DNA of 64,000 bases from Lancefieldella parvula DSM 20469 (lineage in GTDB: Bacteria; Actinomycetota; Coriobacteriia; Coriobacteriales; Atopobiaceae), in assembly GCF_000024225.1 (NCBI RefSeq), contig NC_013203.1, forward strand, positions 806,001-870,000, written 5' to 3'. Position numbers and translations under genes: made by a program. Positions 49,487 to 57,539 of this stretch are shown in pieces. Within the stretch, counting starts at the first letter, position 1; the number at the start of each line of letters is the position of its first letter. Under the pieces are notes generated by a model. It was not told where the DNA came from. It made no database searches and saw only the letters and a list, made by a program, of their open reading frames with translations.

Positions 49487-50572
49487 CTACTCTTGCGACT
49501 CAATATCAAAAGTCACAACAATTTTATTTTTACTTACACGAACACGAGGCTCAGTTGTCAAAGAAACATAGTATTTCTCGGACAGCTCAGAAAAACTCTG
49601 CTCCATTTTTCGAGAAAAGCTGCTGATATCAGCTTTGCTCATCTTGAGACCACGATGATCTTTCATCAAATCAACTTCGCGAGAAACTCCATCAGTCTCA
49701 ACAGAATGACTAACTTGTGCATACACACTACGTAAAGGCTTAATCTGCTCAGCAATAATTCTGTGAGCGGTTCTATCTGACATTGAAAGACCAAGAGTCT
49801 TACAAACCTCAGAAAGTTCTGTTGCATCTGACGCAGCCCTAAAGCGCTCAAGAACAGGAACATTTTCAAAGCCTTCAACAAACAAAAGGTCAGCAATATC
49901 AAGAGTCTGAGCAATCCTACGACGCGCAGTTGCCGCAATCTCTGCAGCAGAGCCCAGCATTACCTCGCATGAACCTTTGACCTCAAGAGCAAAGTCACAG
50001 CAGGTACGAATAATGTTGTGAGGACCTTTTACGGTTGTCTTAAGTCCATCCTCATTTAAACCACAAACTGGCCAAGTAGATTGATCTACTCGCTCAGAAA
50101 TTTTAGTGGTATCCACCACAACCTGAATAACCGAACCAAGTCCAGGAGCTGAAGACAAAACTTGAGCAAACTCACAGTTTTCTTTGATTGAATAAAGAGC
50201 CATACCTCGACCATGGATTCCCCAGCGGTCCATGTGCATACTCTCAAGCTTTGAAGTAACGCGAGCTTCAAAGATCTTCTCTTGCATATCTTTTGGAATA
50301 CCTTGGCCATCATCAAGTATGGTGATGGTTCTAAGTGCACCCTCTTTTGACGTTGCAACATAAATGTGACGGGCACCAGCATCACGAGAATTTCTTAAGA
50401 GCTCGATAACAATATCTTCTACAGAACGAATATCGTGCTTTGCCTGTCTACGCTCAGCTTCCGCTACACGTAAACGAACGAACCCCGCGCCGAGAGATTC
50501 CTCGACACGGAGTGCGCGCTCGCCTCCCATGGAGGCGACAAAACCTGTTAAATCAGTAGAAAAGACTGCCAT
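49487..50572 (-). CDS. GHKL-type ATPase of unknown function
   Basis: A 361-residue protein with a GHKL (histidine-kinase/MutL-type) ATP site: IELLRNSRDAGARHI (N box) near residue 56, DDGQGIP (G1) near 92 and WGIHGRGMALYSI (G2) near 118. No histidine-kinase dimerisation or response-regulator part is seen and the rest of the protein has no recognised domain. It lies three bases after rny and just before the SpoVS-like gene, suggesting a shared role, which remains unknown. Confidence 0.75.
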   Translation of the reverse strand: MAVFSTDLTGFVASMGGERALRVEESLGAGFVRLRVAEAERRQAKHDIRSVEDIVIELLRNSRDAGARHIYVATSKEGALRTITILDDGQGIPKDMQEKIFEARVTSKLESMHMDRWGIHGRGMALYSIKENCEFAQVLSSAPGLGSVIQVVVDTTKISERVDQSTWPVCGLNEDGLKTTVKGPHNIIRTCCDFALEVKGSCEVMLGSAAEIAATARRRIAQTLDIADLLFVEGFENVPVLERFRAASDATELSEVCKTLGLSMSDRTAHRIIAEQIKPLRSVYAQVSHSVETDGVSREVDLMKDHRGLKMSKADISSFSRKMEQSFSELSEKYYVSLTTEPRVRVSKNKIVVTFDIESQE

Positions 50573-50575
50573 GGA

Positions 50576-52129
50576 TTATTTAGCTACATCTACGGCACGA
50601 GACTCACGAATAACAACAACGCGAACCTGTCCTGGATATTCCATCTCATCCTCAATTTGCTTAGCAATATCATGAGCAAGAACAGTTGCCTCGGAATCAC
50701 TAATCATTTGAGGCTCAACCATTACATGAAGCTCACGGCCAGCCTGCATTGCGTAAGTACGCTCAACGCCCTCATGAGCATTAGAGATTGCCTCAAGCTT
50801 CTCTAGACGCTTAATGTAGTTTTCAGCGGACTCACGACGAGCACCAGGACGAGCAGCAGAAATTGCATCTGCGGCCATGACAAGCATGTCAAGAACGGTG
50901 TTTGGCTCAATATCTGCGTGGTGAGCTTCAATTGCATGAACAATCTCTGGACGCTCACCATAACGACGAGCAAGATCTGCACCAATTACAGCGTGTGGAC
51001 CTTCGACTTCGTGATCGATTGCCTTACCAAGGTCATGGAGAAGACCGGCCCGCTTTGCTGGAGCAGGTTCAAGACCAAGCTCTTCAGCCATAATGCCACA
51101 AAGTACTGCAACCTGAACTGAGTGGGCAAGAACATTCTGACCATAAGAAGTGCGGTAACGAAGCTTACCAAGCGTCTTAACAATCTCTGGATGTAGATCA
51201 TGAATACCACAATCAAATGCGGCCTGCTCACCAGCCTCAAGAACACGCTCGTTAACGAGGGCTTCAGCTTTCTTATAGAGCTCCTCAATACGTGCAGGAT
51301 GAATACGACCATCTGCAATAAGATTCTCAAGAGCAACGCGAGCAGTCTCACGACGGACGGGGTCAAAACTGGAAAGAACAACAGTCTCTGGAGTGTCATC
51401 AATAACAAGAGAAACACCAGATACTTGCTCAAAAGTACGAATGTTGCGGCCTTCGCGTCCAATAATCCTACCCTTTAAATCATCGGATGGAATATGAACA
51501 GAAGTAACGGTAATCTCAGAAGCCTGATCTGCAGCAACACGCTGAATGGCAGTAGAAATAATCTCACGAGCAGTTTTATCTGCCTGTGCACGAACGCGCT
51601 GCTCAGACTCACGAAGAATCATTGCCTCATCACGAACGCTTTCTGAACGAACACGAGCTAGAAGCTCATCATGAGCTTCGTCTTTTGTAAGAGCTGCAAT
51701 GCGCTCAAGCTCTTGAGATTGCTGAGACACAAGAGAGTCTAAATCGTTCTTACGACGATCAAGCTGACCTTGAAGACTAGAAAGTTGATGCTCACGCTTT
51801 TCTAATGCGTCGGTACGGTGATCAAGAGATTCTTCACGCTGAAGAATACGATTCTCCATGCTGCGAAGCTCGCTCTTGCGCTTCTTCTCGTCTGCCTCTG
51901 CTGCCTGCTTAAGCTGAAGAACCTCTTCTTTAGCCTCAAGAACAGCTTCCTTTTTAACTGTTTCTGCCTGGCGAGTTGCTTCAGAAGCAATACGATCTGC
52001 ATTAGTCTGAGCATCTTTTAACTGCTGCTCTGCAGTTTTAATCTTTGAATTACTGATGTTAGAGAGCACGCCGTATGCAAGGCCTACTCCCACAAGAAGG
52101 CAAACAATGCCAACTCCTGCTAATTCCAT
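50576..52129 (-). CDS. rny: Ribonuclease Y
   Basis: Membrane-anchored endoribonuclease that starts mRNA decay in many Gram-positive bacteria. An N-terminal transmembrane helix (ELAGVGIVCLLVGVGLAYGV) is followed by a long coiled coil to about residue 190. The KH domain has GRIIGREGRNIRTFEQ near 218 and the HD domain HDLGKAIDHE near 350 with the metal-binding His-Asp pair; HADIEPN follows. Its 517 residues are full length. A strong promoter and an approximately 185-nt structured leader precede it. RNase J and PNPase also occur in the window. Confidence 0.96.
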   Translation of the reverse strand: MELAGVGIVCLLVGVGLAYGVLSNISNSKIKTAEQQLKDAQTNADRIASEATRQAETVKKEAVLEAKEEVLQLKQAAEADEKKRKSELRSMENRILQREESLDHRTDALEKREHQLSSLQGQLDRRKNDLDSLVSQQSQELERIAALTKDEAHDELLARVRSESVRDEAMILRESEQRVRAQADKTAREIISTAIQRVAADQASEITVTSVHIPSDDLKGRIIGREGRNIRTFEQVSGVSLVIDDTPETVVLSSFDPVRRETARVALENLIADGRIHPARIEELYKKAEALVNERVLEAGEQAAFDCGIHDLHPEIVKTLGKLRYRTSYGQNVLAHSVQVAVLCGIMAEELGLEPAPAKRAGLLHDLGKAIDHEVEGPHAVIGADLARRYGERPEIVHAIEAHHADIEPNTVLDMLVMAADAISAARPGARRESAENYIKRLEKLEAISNAHEGVERTYAMQAGRELHVMVEPQMISDSEATVLAHDIAKQIEDEMEYPGQVRVVVIRESRAVDVAK

Positions 52130-52313
52130 ACCTACTCCTCAAATGGCGATTACAAAAGTGTTCAGGAGACTTTAGACAAAACAGTATCTAAAGAACCCGC
52201 CATGAGCAGGATTCATTGGCTGGTCATGCCACATGCAGAGATAGATCATGTATATGAGATACCTACTGTATACGTGACGCTGGTTGCCCAGCGGAAATGA
52301 GCCTATTCATGGC
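52130..52313 (-). ncRNA. Putative structured 5' leader of rny
   Basis: From the predicted start near 52313 to the rny ATG the RNA can fold into several stems: CGCUGG-GCAA-CCAGCG (GNRA loop), GUAUA/UAUAC, CCUGC/GCGGG and CUUUAGA/UCUAAAG. CAUGCCA at the extreme 5' end can also pair with UGGCAUG to enclose the first two. No known riboswitch class is recognised. It may be a cis-regulator of rny, but that is inferred from folding by eye. Confidence 0.45.
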
Positions 52314-52319
52314 ATGTTT

Positions 52320-52348
52320 ATCGTATAGAGCATTGTGGCTTTTGTCAA
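52320..52348 (-). promoter_or_regulatory. Promoter of rny
   Basis: TTGACA (52348-52343) and TACGAT (52325-52320) on the minus strand are 17 bases apart. The start should lie near 52313, within the gap between recX and rny. Confidence 0.8.
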
Positions 52349-52412
52349 TAAATAGCAGGTAGGAAAAGTAAAACACACCAATACAACAGACTTATAAACT
52401 AAGCAAATACAA

Positions 52413-53087
52413 TTACTTAGATGTGGCGTTTTCATCTAAGATTTTTTTAGCAACTAATGAAGCTATAGAAAATGAATATCCCCTTGCAGCAAGAAACCTC
52501 ACAAGTTTCTCATAATCATTTTTTCCAGACAGGTGTTTTCTTTGGGCTAGAGAATACGCAACTTCAATTTCATCCACATCAGAAAAATAAGAATCAGGCC
52601 ACCCAGAAAGCTTCTCAACTTCAATTCCTTTTTTTGAAATCTCGGTTTTAATTTTAAGAGGACCCCATCCTTGCGAAATTTTAGATCGTATATAGACATC
52701 TGCAAAACGACTGTCATTAACTAAGCCAACTTCAACAGCTCTCTGTACTGCAGCGTCTCTTACATTCTTCTGATAACCATCGAGCATGAGTTTTTTCTGA
52801 AGCTCAGCTGTAGAGTAATCCCTTTTTACAATCAAAGTCTCAATGCGAGCTTTAATGCACTGCGTTGAAATCTCTTTTAACTCATACAAAAACTCATTAC
52901 GAGAAGAAGGCGTAAAAACACCATCTTTCTCTTTGCCCTGAAGAACGCGGGCTACTGTTGGAGGGACAAAGAATTCCTCCGTCCCTCCAACTTCAGTTTC
53001 TAAAATTATCTTTGCCTTAGGCTTTGCCTGGCCTAGAACTGCTTGTTTCTTTTGTGGAGGCTCAATTGTCCAAGAAATTTCTGACAT
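52413..53087 (-). CDS. recX: Regulatory protein RecX
   Basis: Modulator of RecA filament activity. The C-terminal half has the RecX three-helix repeats: RDYSTAELQKKLMLDGYQ near residue 95, VGLVNDSRFADVYIRSKIS and SLAQRKHL. The N-terminal approximately 75 residues form an unusual basic/beta-rich extension. At 224 residues it is long for the family. The TAATG overlap with recA means coupled translation and shared SOS control. Confidence 0.9.
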   Translation of the reverse strand: MSEISWTIEPPQKKQAVLGQAKPKAKIILETEVGGTEEFFVPPTVARVLQGKEKDGVFTPSSRNEFLYELKEISTQCIKARIETLIVKRDYSTAELQKKLMLDGYQKNVRDAAVQRAVEVGLVNDSRFADVYIRSKISQGWGPLKIKTEISKKGIEVEKLSGWPDSYFSDVDEIEVAYSLAQRKHLSGKNDYEKLVRFLAARGYSFSIASLVAKKILDENATSK

Positions 53088-54175
53088 TATTCAGCAGAAT
53101 CTTCCGTTGCAACTGGAGTACCAACTTCAGAATCCTCATCGAATACAAGGCCACAAGCAACTCGTACTTTATGATCAATCTCTTCCATGAGATCTGGATT
53201 GGCAGTAAGGAAAGATTTAGCTGCTTCTCTACCTTGGCCAAGACGCTCTCCCTCATAGGTAAACCAAGCACCAGACTTGTTAACAATCTCAAAGTCAACA
53301 GCCATATCAAGAATAGAGCCTTCTTTAGAGATGCCCTGGCCGTACATAATGTCAAACTCAGCAACCTTAAAAGGTGGAGCAACCTTATTCTTTACAACCT
53401 TAACGCGAACACGGTTACCAACGTTTTCTCCGTTGACCTTAATGCTGTCAACGCGGCGAATATCCATACGAACAGTGGAGAAGAATTTAAGAGCCCTACC
53501 ACCAGAAGTAGTCTCTGGACTTCCAAACATAACACCAATCTTCTCTCTAAGTTGGTTAATGAAAATACAAAGAGTATTAGACTTTGAAAGAGAACCAGCT
53601 AATTTACGAAGAGCTTGACTCATAAGACGTGCCTGAAGACCAACGCTAGAATCGCCTATTTCTCCCTCAATCTCTGCACGAGGAACAAGGGCAGCAACGG
53701 AGTCTACGACTACAACGTCAATGGCACCTGAACGAACAAGCATGTCACAAATTTCCAAAGCCTGCTCACCAGTATCTGGCTGAGAAATAAGAACGTCATC
53801 AATATCAACGCCAATACGAGCTGCATAGCCTGGGTCTAGTGCGTGCTCCGCGTCAATAAAAGCTACGACGCCACCTAATGCCTGGGCTTCTGCAAGAATT
53901 TCTAGTGAAAGAGTTGTCTTACCAGAAGACTCTGGGCCATAAATCTCTACGATACGACCACGAGGAACACCACCAATACCCAGTGCTGCATCAAGAGCAA
54001 GTGAGCCAGTTGGAATAGCCTGAATATCAAAGGCAGGACCACCCTCACCTAAACGCATAATGGCGCCTGCACCAAATTTTTTCTCGATTTCCGCTGTGGT
54101 TGAAGAGATAACCTCATCCCTCTCATCACCAGTGGTACGAGCCTTAATCTCTTTTGAAACTGACTTTTTAGCCAT
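53087..54175 (-). CDS. recA: Recombinase RecA
   Basis: DNA strand exchange and LexA coprotease. Walker A is [10 protein letters not shown] near residue 65-74, Walker B-like region [19 protein letters not shown]2 loop and the DNA-binding [12 protein letters not shown]. The C terminus is acidic ([11 protein letters not shown]). 362 residues is normal. I chose ATG 54175, with AAGGAG five bases upstream, rather than the GTG at 54181. A LexA box between -35 and -10 (54214-54225) makes it a SOS gene; recX is coupled downstream. Confidence 0.97.
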   Translation of the reverse strand: MAKKSVSKEIKARTTGDERDEVISSTTAEIEKKFGAGAIMRLGEGGPAFDIQAIPTGSLALDAALGIGGVPRGRIVEIYGPESSGKTTLSLEILAEAQALGGVVAFIDAEHALDPGYAARIGVDIDDVLISQPDTGEQALEICDMLVRSGAIDVVVVDSVAALVPRAEIEGEIGDSSVGLQARLMSQALRKLAGSLSKSNTLCIFINQLREKIGVMFGSPETTSGGRALKFFSTVRMDIRRVDSIKVNGENVGNRVRVKVVKNKVAPPFKVAEFDIMYGQGISKEGSILDMAVDFEIVNKSGAWFTYEGERLGQGREAAKSFLTANPDLMEEIDHKVRVACGLVFDEDSEVGTPVATEDSAE

Positions 54176-54204
54176 GGGCACTCCTTGCTCTTTTTGTTAC
54201 TAAA

Positions 54205-54233
54205 ATAATATAAGAACAGACGTTCTATGTCAA
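54205..54233 (-). promoter_or_regulatory. recA promoter with LexA box
   Basis: TTGACA (54233-54228) and TATTAT (54210-54205) are 17 bases apart. The spacer holds GAAC-AGAC-GTTC (54214-54225), a full match to GAAC-N4-GTTC. Confidence 0.85.
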
Positions 54234-54352
54234 CGTCAAACATATAGTCTATAGAGGGAATTTATCTGAAATCTTACTTATATTTTTCTGCTTTTGAGCA
54301 ACAAATTTCTTCTGAATAATAAAATTTACTGTATAAGTCCTGTAAAGCAACA

Positions 54353-54388
54353 TAAAAAAGAAGTCCTAAACAAATTTGTTTGGGACTT
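54353..54388 (-). terminator. Terminator of cinA-like gene
   Basis: On the minus strand AAGTCC and GGACTT enclose a palindromic AAACAAATTTGTTT inner arm, followed by CTTTTTT. It separates the cinA-like transcript from recA. Confidence 0.85.
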
Positions 54389-54406
54389 TCCTATTAAAAG
54401 TAATTT

Positions 54407-54904
54407 TTAAGCCTTCACAATTGCTTCATGAATTAATTGCAAAGCCTGCAAAACAGCAGCTTCTCGCACCTGTTCCCTATTACCAGAAAAATGTTTACAG
54501 ACCGTATGGGTAAAGTTTTTGCTGTTAATGCCAAACCAAACTGTTCCAACTGGTTTACCAGGCTCTTCTCCTGTTGGGCCAGCTATTCCTGTAACGGAAA
54601 CTGCAATATCTGAGCCAATAACCTCTCTAACACCTAAAGCCATCTGCGCTGCGCAGGGCTCAGAAACAGCACCAAGGGATGGATCATCAAAAATATCTTT
54701 TGATACGCCAAGTACCTTTTGCTTAATCTCAATGGTATAGCTTACAACAGAGCCTTTAAGCACGCTCGATGACCCCGAGATTGCCGTAAGAGCACCTGCA
54801 ACAAGACCTCCTGTACAAGACTCAGCAGAAGCCACCGTAAGACCAGCCGCAAGAGCCTCTGAAACAACCTGTTGAGCTTCTGAAAGAACTTCAGATGAAA
54901 ACAT
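54407..54904 (-). CDS. CinA C-terminal-domain protein (nicotinamide-nucleotide amidase, PncC-like)
   Basis: A single CinA C-terminal domain of 165 residues, predicted to convert nicotinamide mononucleotide to nicotinic acid mononucleotide. Motifs are TVASAESCTGGLVAGALTAI with the catalytic Ser/Cys region, GAVSEPCAAQMALGVREVI and SVTGIAGPTGEEPGKPVG. The N-terminal MoCF-like domain of full CinA is absent. ATG 54904 is used; a GTG three codons earlier is possible. Its place between pgsA and recA matches other Actinobacteria. Confidence 0.9.
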   Translation of the reverse strand: MFSSEVLSEAQQVVSEALAAGLTVASAESCTGGLVAGALTAISGSSSVLKGSVVSYTIEIKQKVLGVSKDIFDDPSLGAVSEPCAAQMALGVREVIGSDIAVSVTGIAGPTGEEPGKPVGTVWFGINSKNFTHTVCKHFSGNREQVREAAVLQALQLIHEAIVKA

Positions 54905-54972
54905 ACGAATCACAACTTTTCATTCTGCATCAGAACATTCGACTTGAAACCACGCTTATCTTATACAAATAA

Positions 54973-54991
54973 GGCGCCTCAGCGAGACGCC
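54973..54991 (-). terminator. Weak hairpin terminator after pgsA
   Basis: GGCG and CGCC with an inner GAG/CTC pair around a three-base loop, followed on the minus strand by TTATTTG. Confidence 0.5.
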
Positions 54992-54997
54992 ATATTG

Positions 54998-55609
54998 TTA
55001 AACTTCAGCAATGTATTGCCAAGACTTTACAAAGTAGTCAATTCCTGACCAAGCAGTAAGAACTACCGCAACCCACATAAATGTATTAAAGATAGAGAAC
55101 AAAACAAAAACATCCTGAATCATTCCACCGGGAATACTAGGCAAGAAAAGCAGGCCACAGATAGCAACCATAGTTGTTGCAGTTTTCCACTTTCCCAAGC
55201 TAGATGCCGCAATAACAACACCCTTTGAAGCAACAACCATTCTAAGACCCGATACCAAAAACTCTCGTGCAACAATCACTAAGAGTACCCATGGAGAAAC
55301 CATATGCCACTCCAGAAGTACAAAAAGCGCTACAACAACAGCGAGTTTATCGGCAATTGGATCTAAGAACTTACCAAAGGTGGTGACTTCATTTCTACTA
55401 CGTGCAAGGTAACCATCAAGCTTATCGGTCAAAGAAATGACAACATAGACGATAAAGACAAGAAAAGCTCCAAGTTTAAAACCAGGTGTTGACAGAGAAT
55501 CCACCAGAGATACGCCTAAAAGCTGTGCAAGGAGAAGCCAAAAGGGTACCAGGACTACTCGAGCACAGGTAACAATATTTGCAGGTGTCCAAATTGTCTT
55601 TGATGACAT
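54998..55609 (-). CDS. pgsA: CDP-diacylglycerol-glycerol-3-phosphate 3-phosphatidyltransferase
   Basis: Makes phosphatidylglycerophosphate, the precursor of phosphatidylglycerol. The CDP-alcohol motif appears as DKLDGYLARS, then GKFLDPIADKLAVV, near residues 64-92, with about five helices. Its 203 residues fit PgsA. It begins 13 bases after rimO and is likely cotranscribed; the order rimO-pgsA-cinA is conserved in Actinobacteria. A longer paralogue lies at 26077. Confidence 0.94.
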   Translation of the reverse strand: MSSKTIWTPANIVTCARVVLVPFWLLLAQLLGVSLVDSLSTPGFKLGAFLVFIVYVVISLTDKLDGYLARSRNEVTTFGKFLDPIADKLAVVVALFVLLEWHMVSPWVLLVIVAREFLVSGLRMVVASKGVVIAASSLGKWKTATTMVAICGLLFLPSIPGGMIQDVFVLFSIFNTFMWVAVVLTAWSGIDYFVKSWQYIAEV

Positions 55610-55622
55610 GACGCATCCTCAA

Positions 55623-57029
55623 CTAAACGGTTTTCTCGCCAGATTGTTTGTCTGTAGTATCTACAATCTCGCCAATCATTTCATAGCAGAACGAATCTAC
55701 CAGATCACATAAAACAATGTCTCCAACTGACGCTTCTCCCTCTGCGATGTGAACAGCACCATCGCAGTCTGGAGCCTGGAACCAAGTATGACCGATAAGC
55801 TCAGTGCCCTCGTCGGATTCTTCAATTCCGTCAATAATGACCTCGCAGCGCTCACCAACGTGACGGGCAGTTGCTGCAAAGCCAAGCTGCTCTACAAGGT
55901 CAAGCAGGCGCTGCGTGCGCTCAATCTTTACCTCATCTGGGACCTGATCAGACATCTTTGCGCCCAAAGTTCCCTCTTCTGGCGAATAGGTAAAGACAGA
56001 TGTGTAATCAAACTCCTGCTCCTGAATAAAGTCATAGAGCTCGTCAGATTCTTCGTCAGTCTCACCCGGAAAACCGCACATTCCGGTAGTACGAAGAACC
56101 ATACCAGGAATCTCAGATCTCAAGCGATCAAAAAGCTTACGAAGCTCCTGTATAGATCCAGAGCGACCCATGCGCTTAAGAATGCGCTCGTTACAGTGCT
56201 GAATTGGAATATCAATGTAAGGTAGAACCTCAGGTGTATCACGAATTGTGCTAATGAGCTCATCGGTCATACCTTCTGGTTGCAGATACAAAACGCGAAT
56301 CCAACCCTTATAGGAACGAACTACCTCAGCCACCTTCTGCATAAGCTTGGCAAGCGTTGGAGTCTGACCGTCTTCTGTGTCAGGCATATCCGAGCCCCAA
56401 ATACCAGTATCCTGACCAATCAGAATGACCTCACGGACGCCACCATCCATCAGCTCTTTTACTTCTTGAAGAATCTCTTCAGCAGGTCTTGAGTGATAGT
56501 GACCACGAATGTACGGGATGGCACAGAATGCACAGAATCTGTCACAACCCTCAGAAATCTTTACAAATGCACTGGCTCCGTCAATGGTGCGTAGCATTCC
56601 ATGAGCAGCAACAATAGACTGCGTTGGTTCAGGGATATTCAAAACGTCCGCAACAATGCTGACAATACCGTCCTCTTGATCTGCAGGAACAAAGGCAGCA
56701 ACTTCAGGGAGCTGCTCGTTAAGCTCTGCGCCATATCGAGATGGAACGCAGCCACACATAATAATGGGCAGCTTACGCACTCCCTCGGAAGCGCCTTCAG
56801 CAATTTCAAGCGTAGTCTCAATAGACTCCTCTGTTGCGGAAGCCAAGAACGAACAGGTGTTGATAATTGCAACGTCTGCTGATTCAGGATCTGCAACTTC
56901 ACCAAAACCAGAGGCCAAAAGAAGCGCACGCATGCGGTCTGTATCAACCTCGTTTTTAGCGCATCCTAACGTGATGTATAGGACGTTGTAGCCCCTATCG
57001 ATAGTTGTTGAACTGGAGGGGCTGGCCAT
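55623..57029 (-). CDS. rimO: Ribosomal protein uS12 methylthiotransferase RimO
   Basis: Radical-SAM methylthiotransferase modifying Asp of ribosomal protein S12. The MTTase domain opens with ITLGCAKNEVDTDRMRALLL; the radical-SAM cluster is CDRFCAFCAIPYIRGHYHSR near residue 155, and a TRAM domain ends the protein. The TGMCGFPGETDEE segment is typical. Start 57029 has AAGGAG eight bases upstream; its first 35 bases overlap the end of yajQ. 468 residues is complete. Confidence 0.95.
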   Translation of the reverse strand: MASPSSSTTIDRGYNVLYITLGCAKNEVDTDRMRALLLASGFGEVADPESADVAIINTCSFLASATEESIETTLEIAEGASEGVRKLPIIMCGCVPSRYGAELNEQLPEVAAFVPADQEDGIVSIVADVLNIPEPTQSIVAAHGMLRTIDGASAFVKISEGCDRFCAFCAIPYIRGHYHSRPAEEILQEVKELMDGGVREVILIGQDTGIWGSDMPDTEDGQTPTLAKLMQKVAEVVRSYKGWIRVLYLQPEGMTDELISTIRDTPEVLPYIDIPIQHCNERILKRMGRSGSIQELRKLFDRLRSEIPGMVLRTTGMCGFPGETDEESDELYDFIQEQEFDYTSVFTYSPEEGTLGAKMSDQVPDEVKIERTQRLLDLVEQLGFAATARHVGERCEVIIDGIEESDEGTELIGHTWFQAPDCDGAVHIAEGEASVGDIVLCDLVDSFCYEMIGEIVDTTDKQSGEKTV

Positions 57030-57492
57030 AGTCTTTCTCCTTAAGGCTTGCAATCACAGACTGAAGAACATCGCGAGAAGCGCTAGAAACACGCAGCTTA
57101 TCGCCCTCAACGGTTGCCTTAGCCTTAACTTTCATATCACGAATATCTTTAGCGATCTTCTTGGCAGTCTCCTGGTCAATTCCAGAAACAATAGAGCCAA
57201 TCTGACGCACGGTAGAGCCTGCTGCAGGAATGGGGTCTCCCCAACGAATAGCAGTAAGATCAATTCCGCGCTTTACCAGCTTGGAGCCAAGAACATCCCT
57301 CACCTGAGATGCAACAAAATCTGCAGGAGCCTCAATAGTGAACTTACCCTCTTTCTTTGAGAGCTCAAGGGTTGCACCCGAATCTTTAAGATCGTAGCGC
57401 TGTGTAAGCTCACGAGCTGCCTGCTGAAACGCATTATCAACTTCCATCATGTCCACTTCAGACACAACGTCAAAACTTGATTCTTTAGCCAT
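56995..57492 (-). CDS. yajQ: YajQ family nucleotide-binding protein
   Basis: A 165-residue cytoplasmic protein of the DUF520/YajQ family with two ferredoxin-like domains. SSFDVVSEVDMMEVDNAFQQA, SQVRDVLGSKLVKRGIDL, GIDQETAKKIAKDIRD and VSSASRDVLQSVIASL are characteristic. Relatives bind tRNA, GTP or cyclic-di-GMP; none is decidable here. Its 3' end overlaps rimO by 35 bases. Confidence 0.93.
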   Translation of the reverse strand: MAKESSFDVVSEVDMMEVDNAFQQAARELTQRYDLKDSGATLELSKKEGKFTIEAPADFVASQVRDVLGSKLVKRGIDLTAIRWGDPIPAAGSTVRQIGSIVSGIDQETAKKIAKDIRDMKVKAKATVEGDKLRVSSASRDVLQSVIASLKEKDYGQPLQFNNYR

Positions 57493-57539
57493 TTCCCCTC
57501 CGTATTACCTAGGCGAGAAAAACTTCTTGCCCATGGCGT

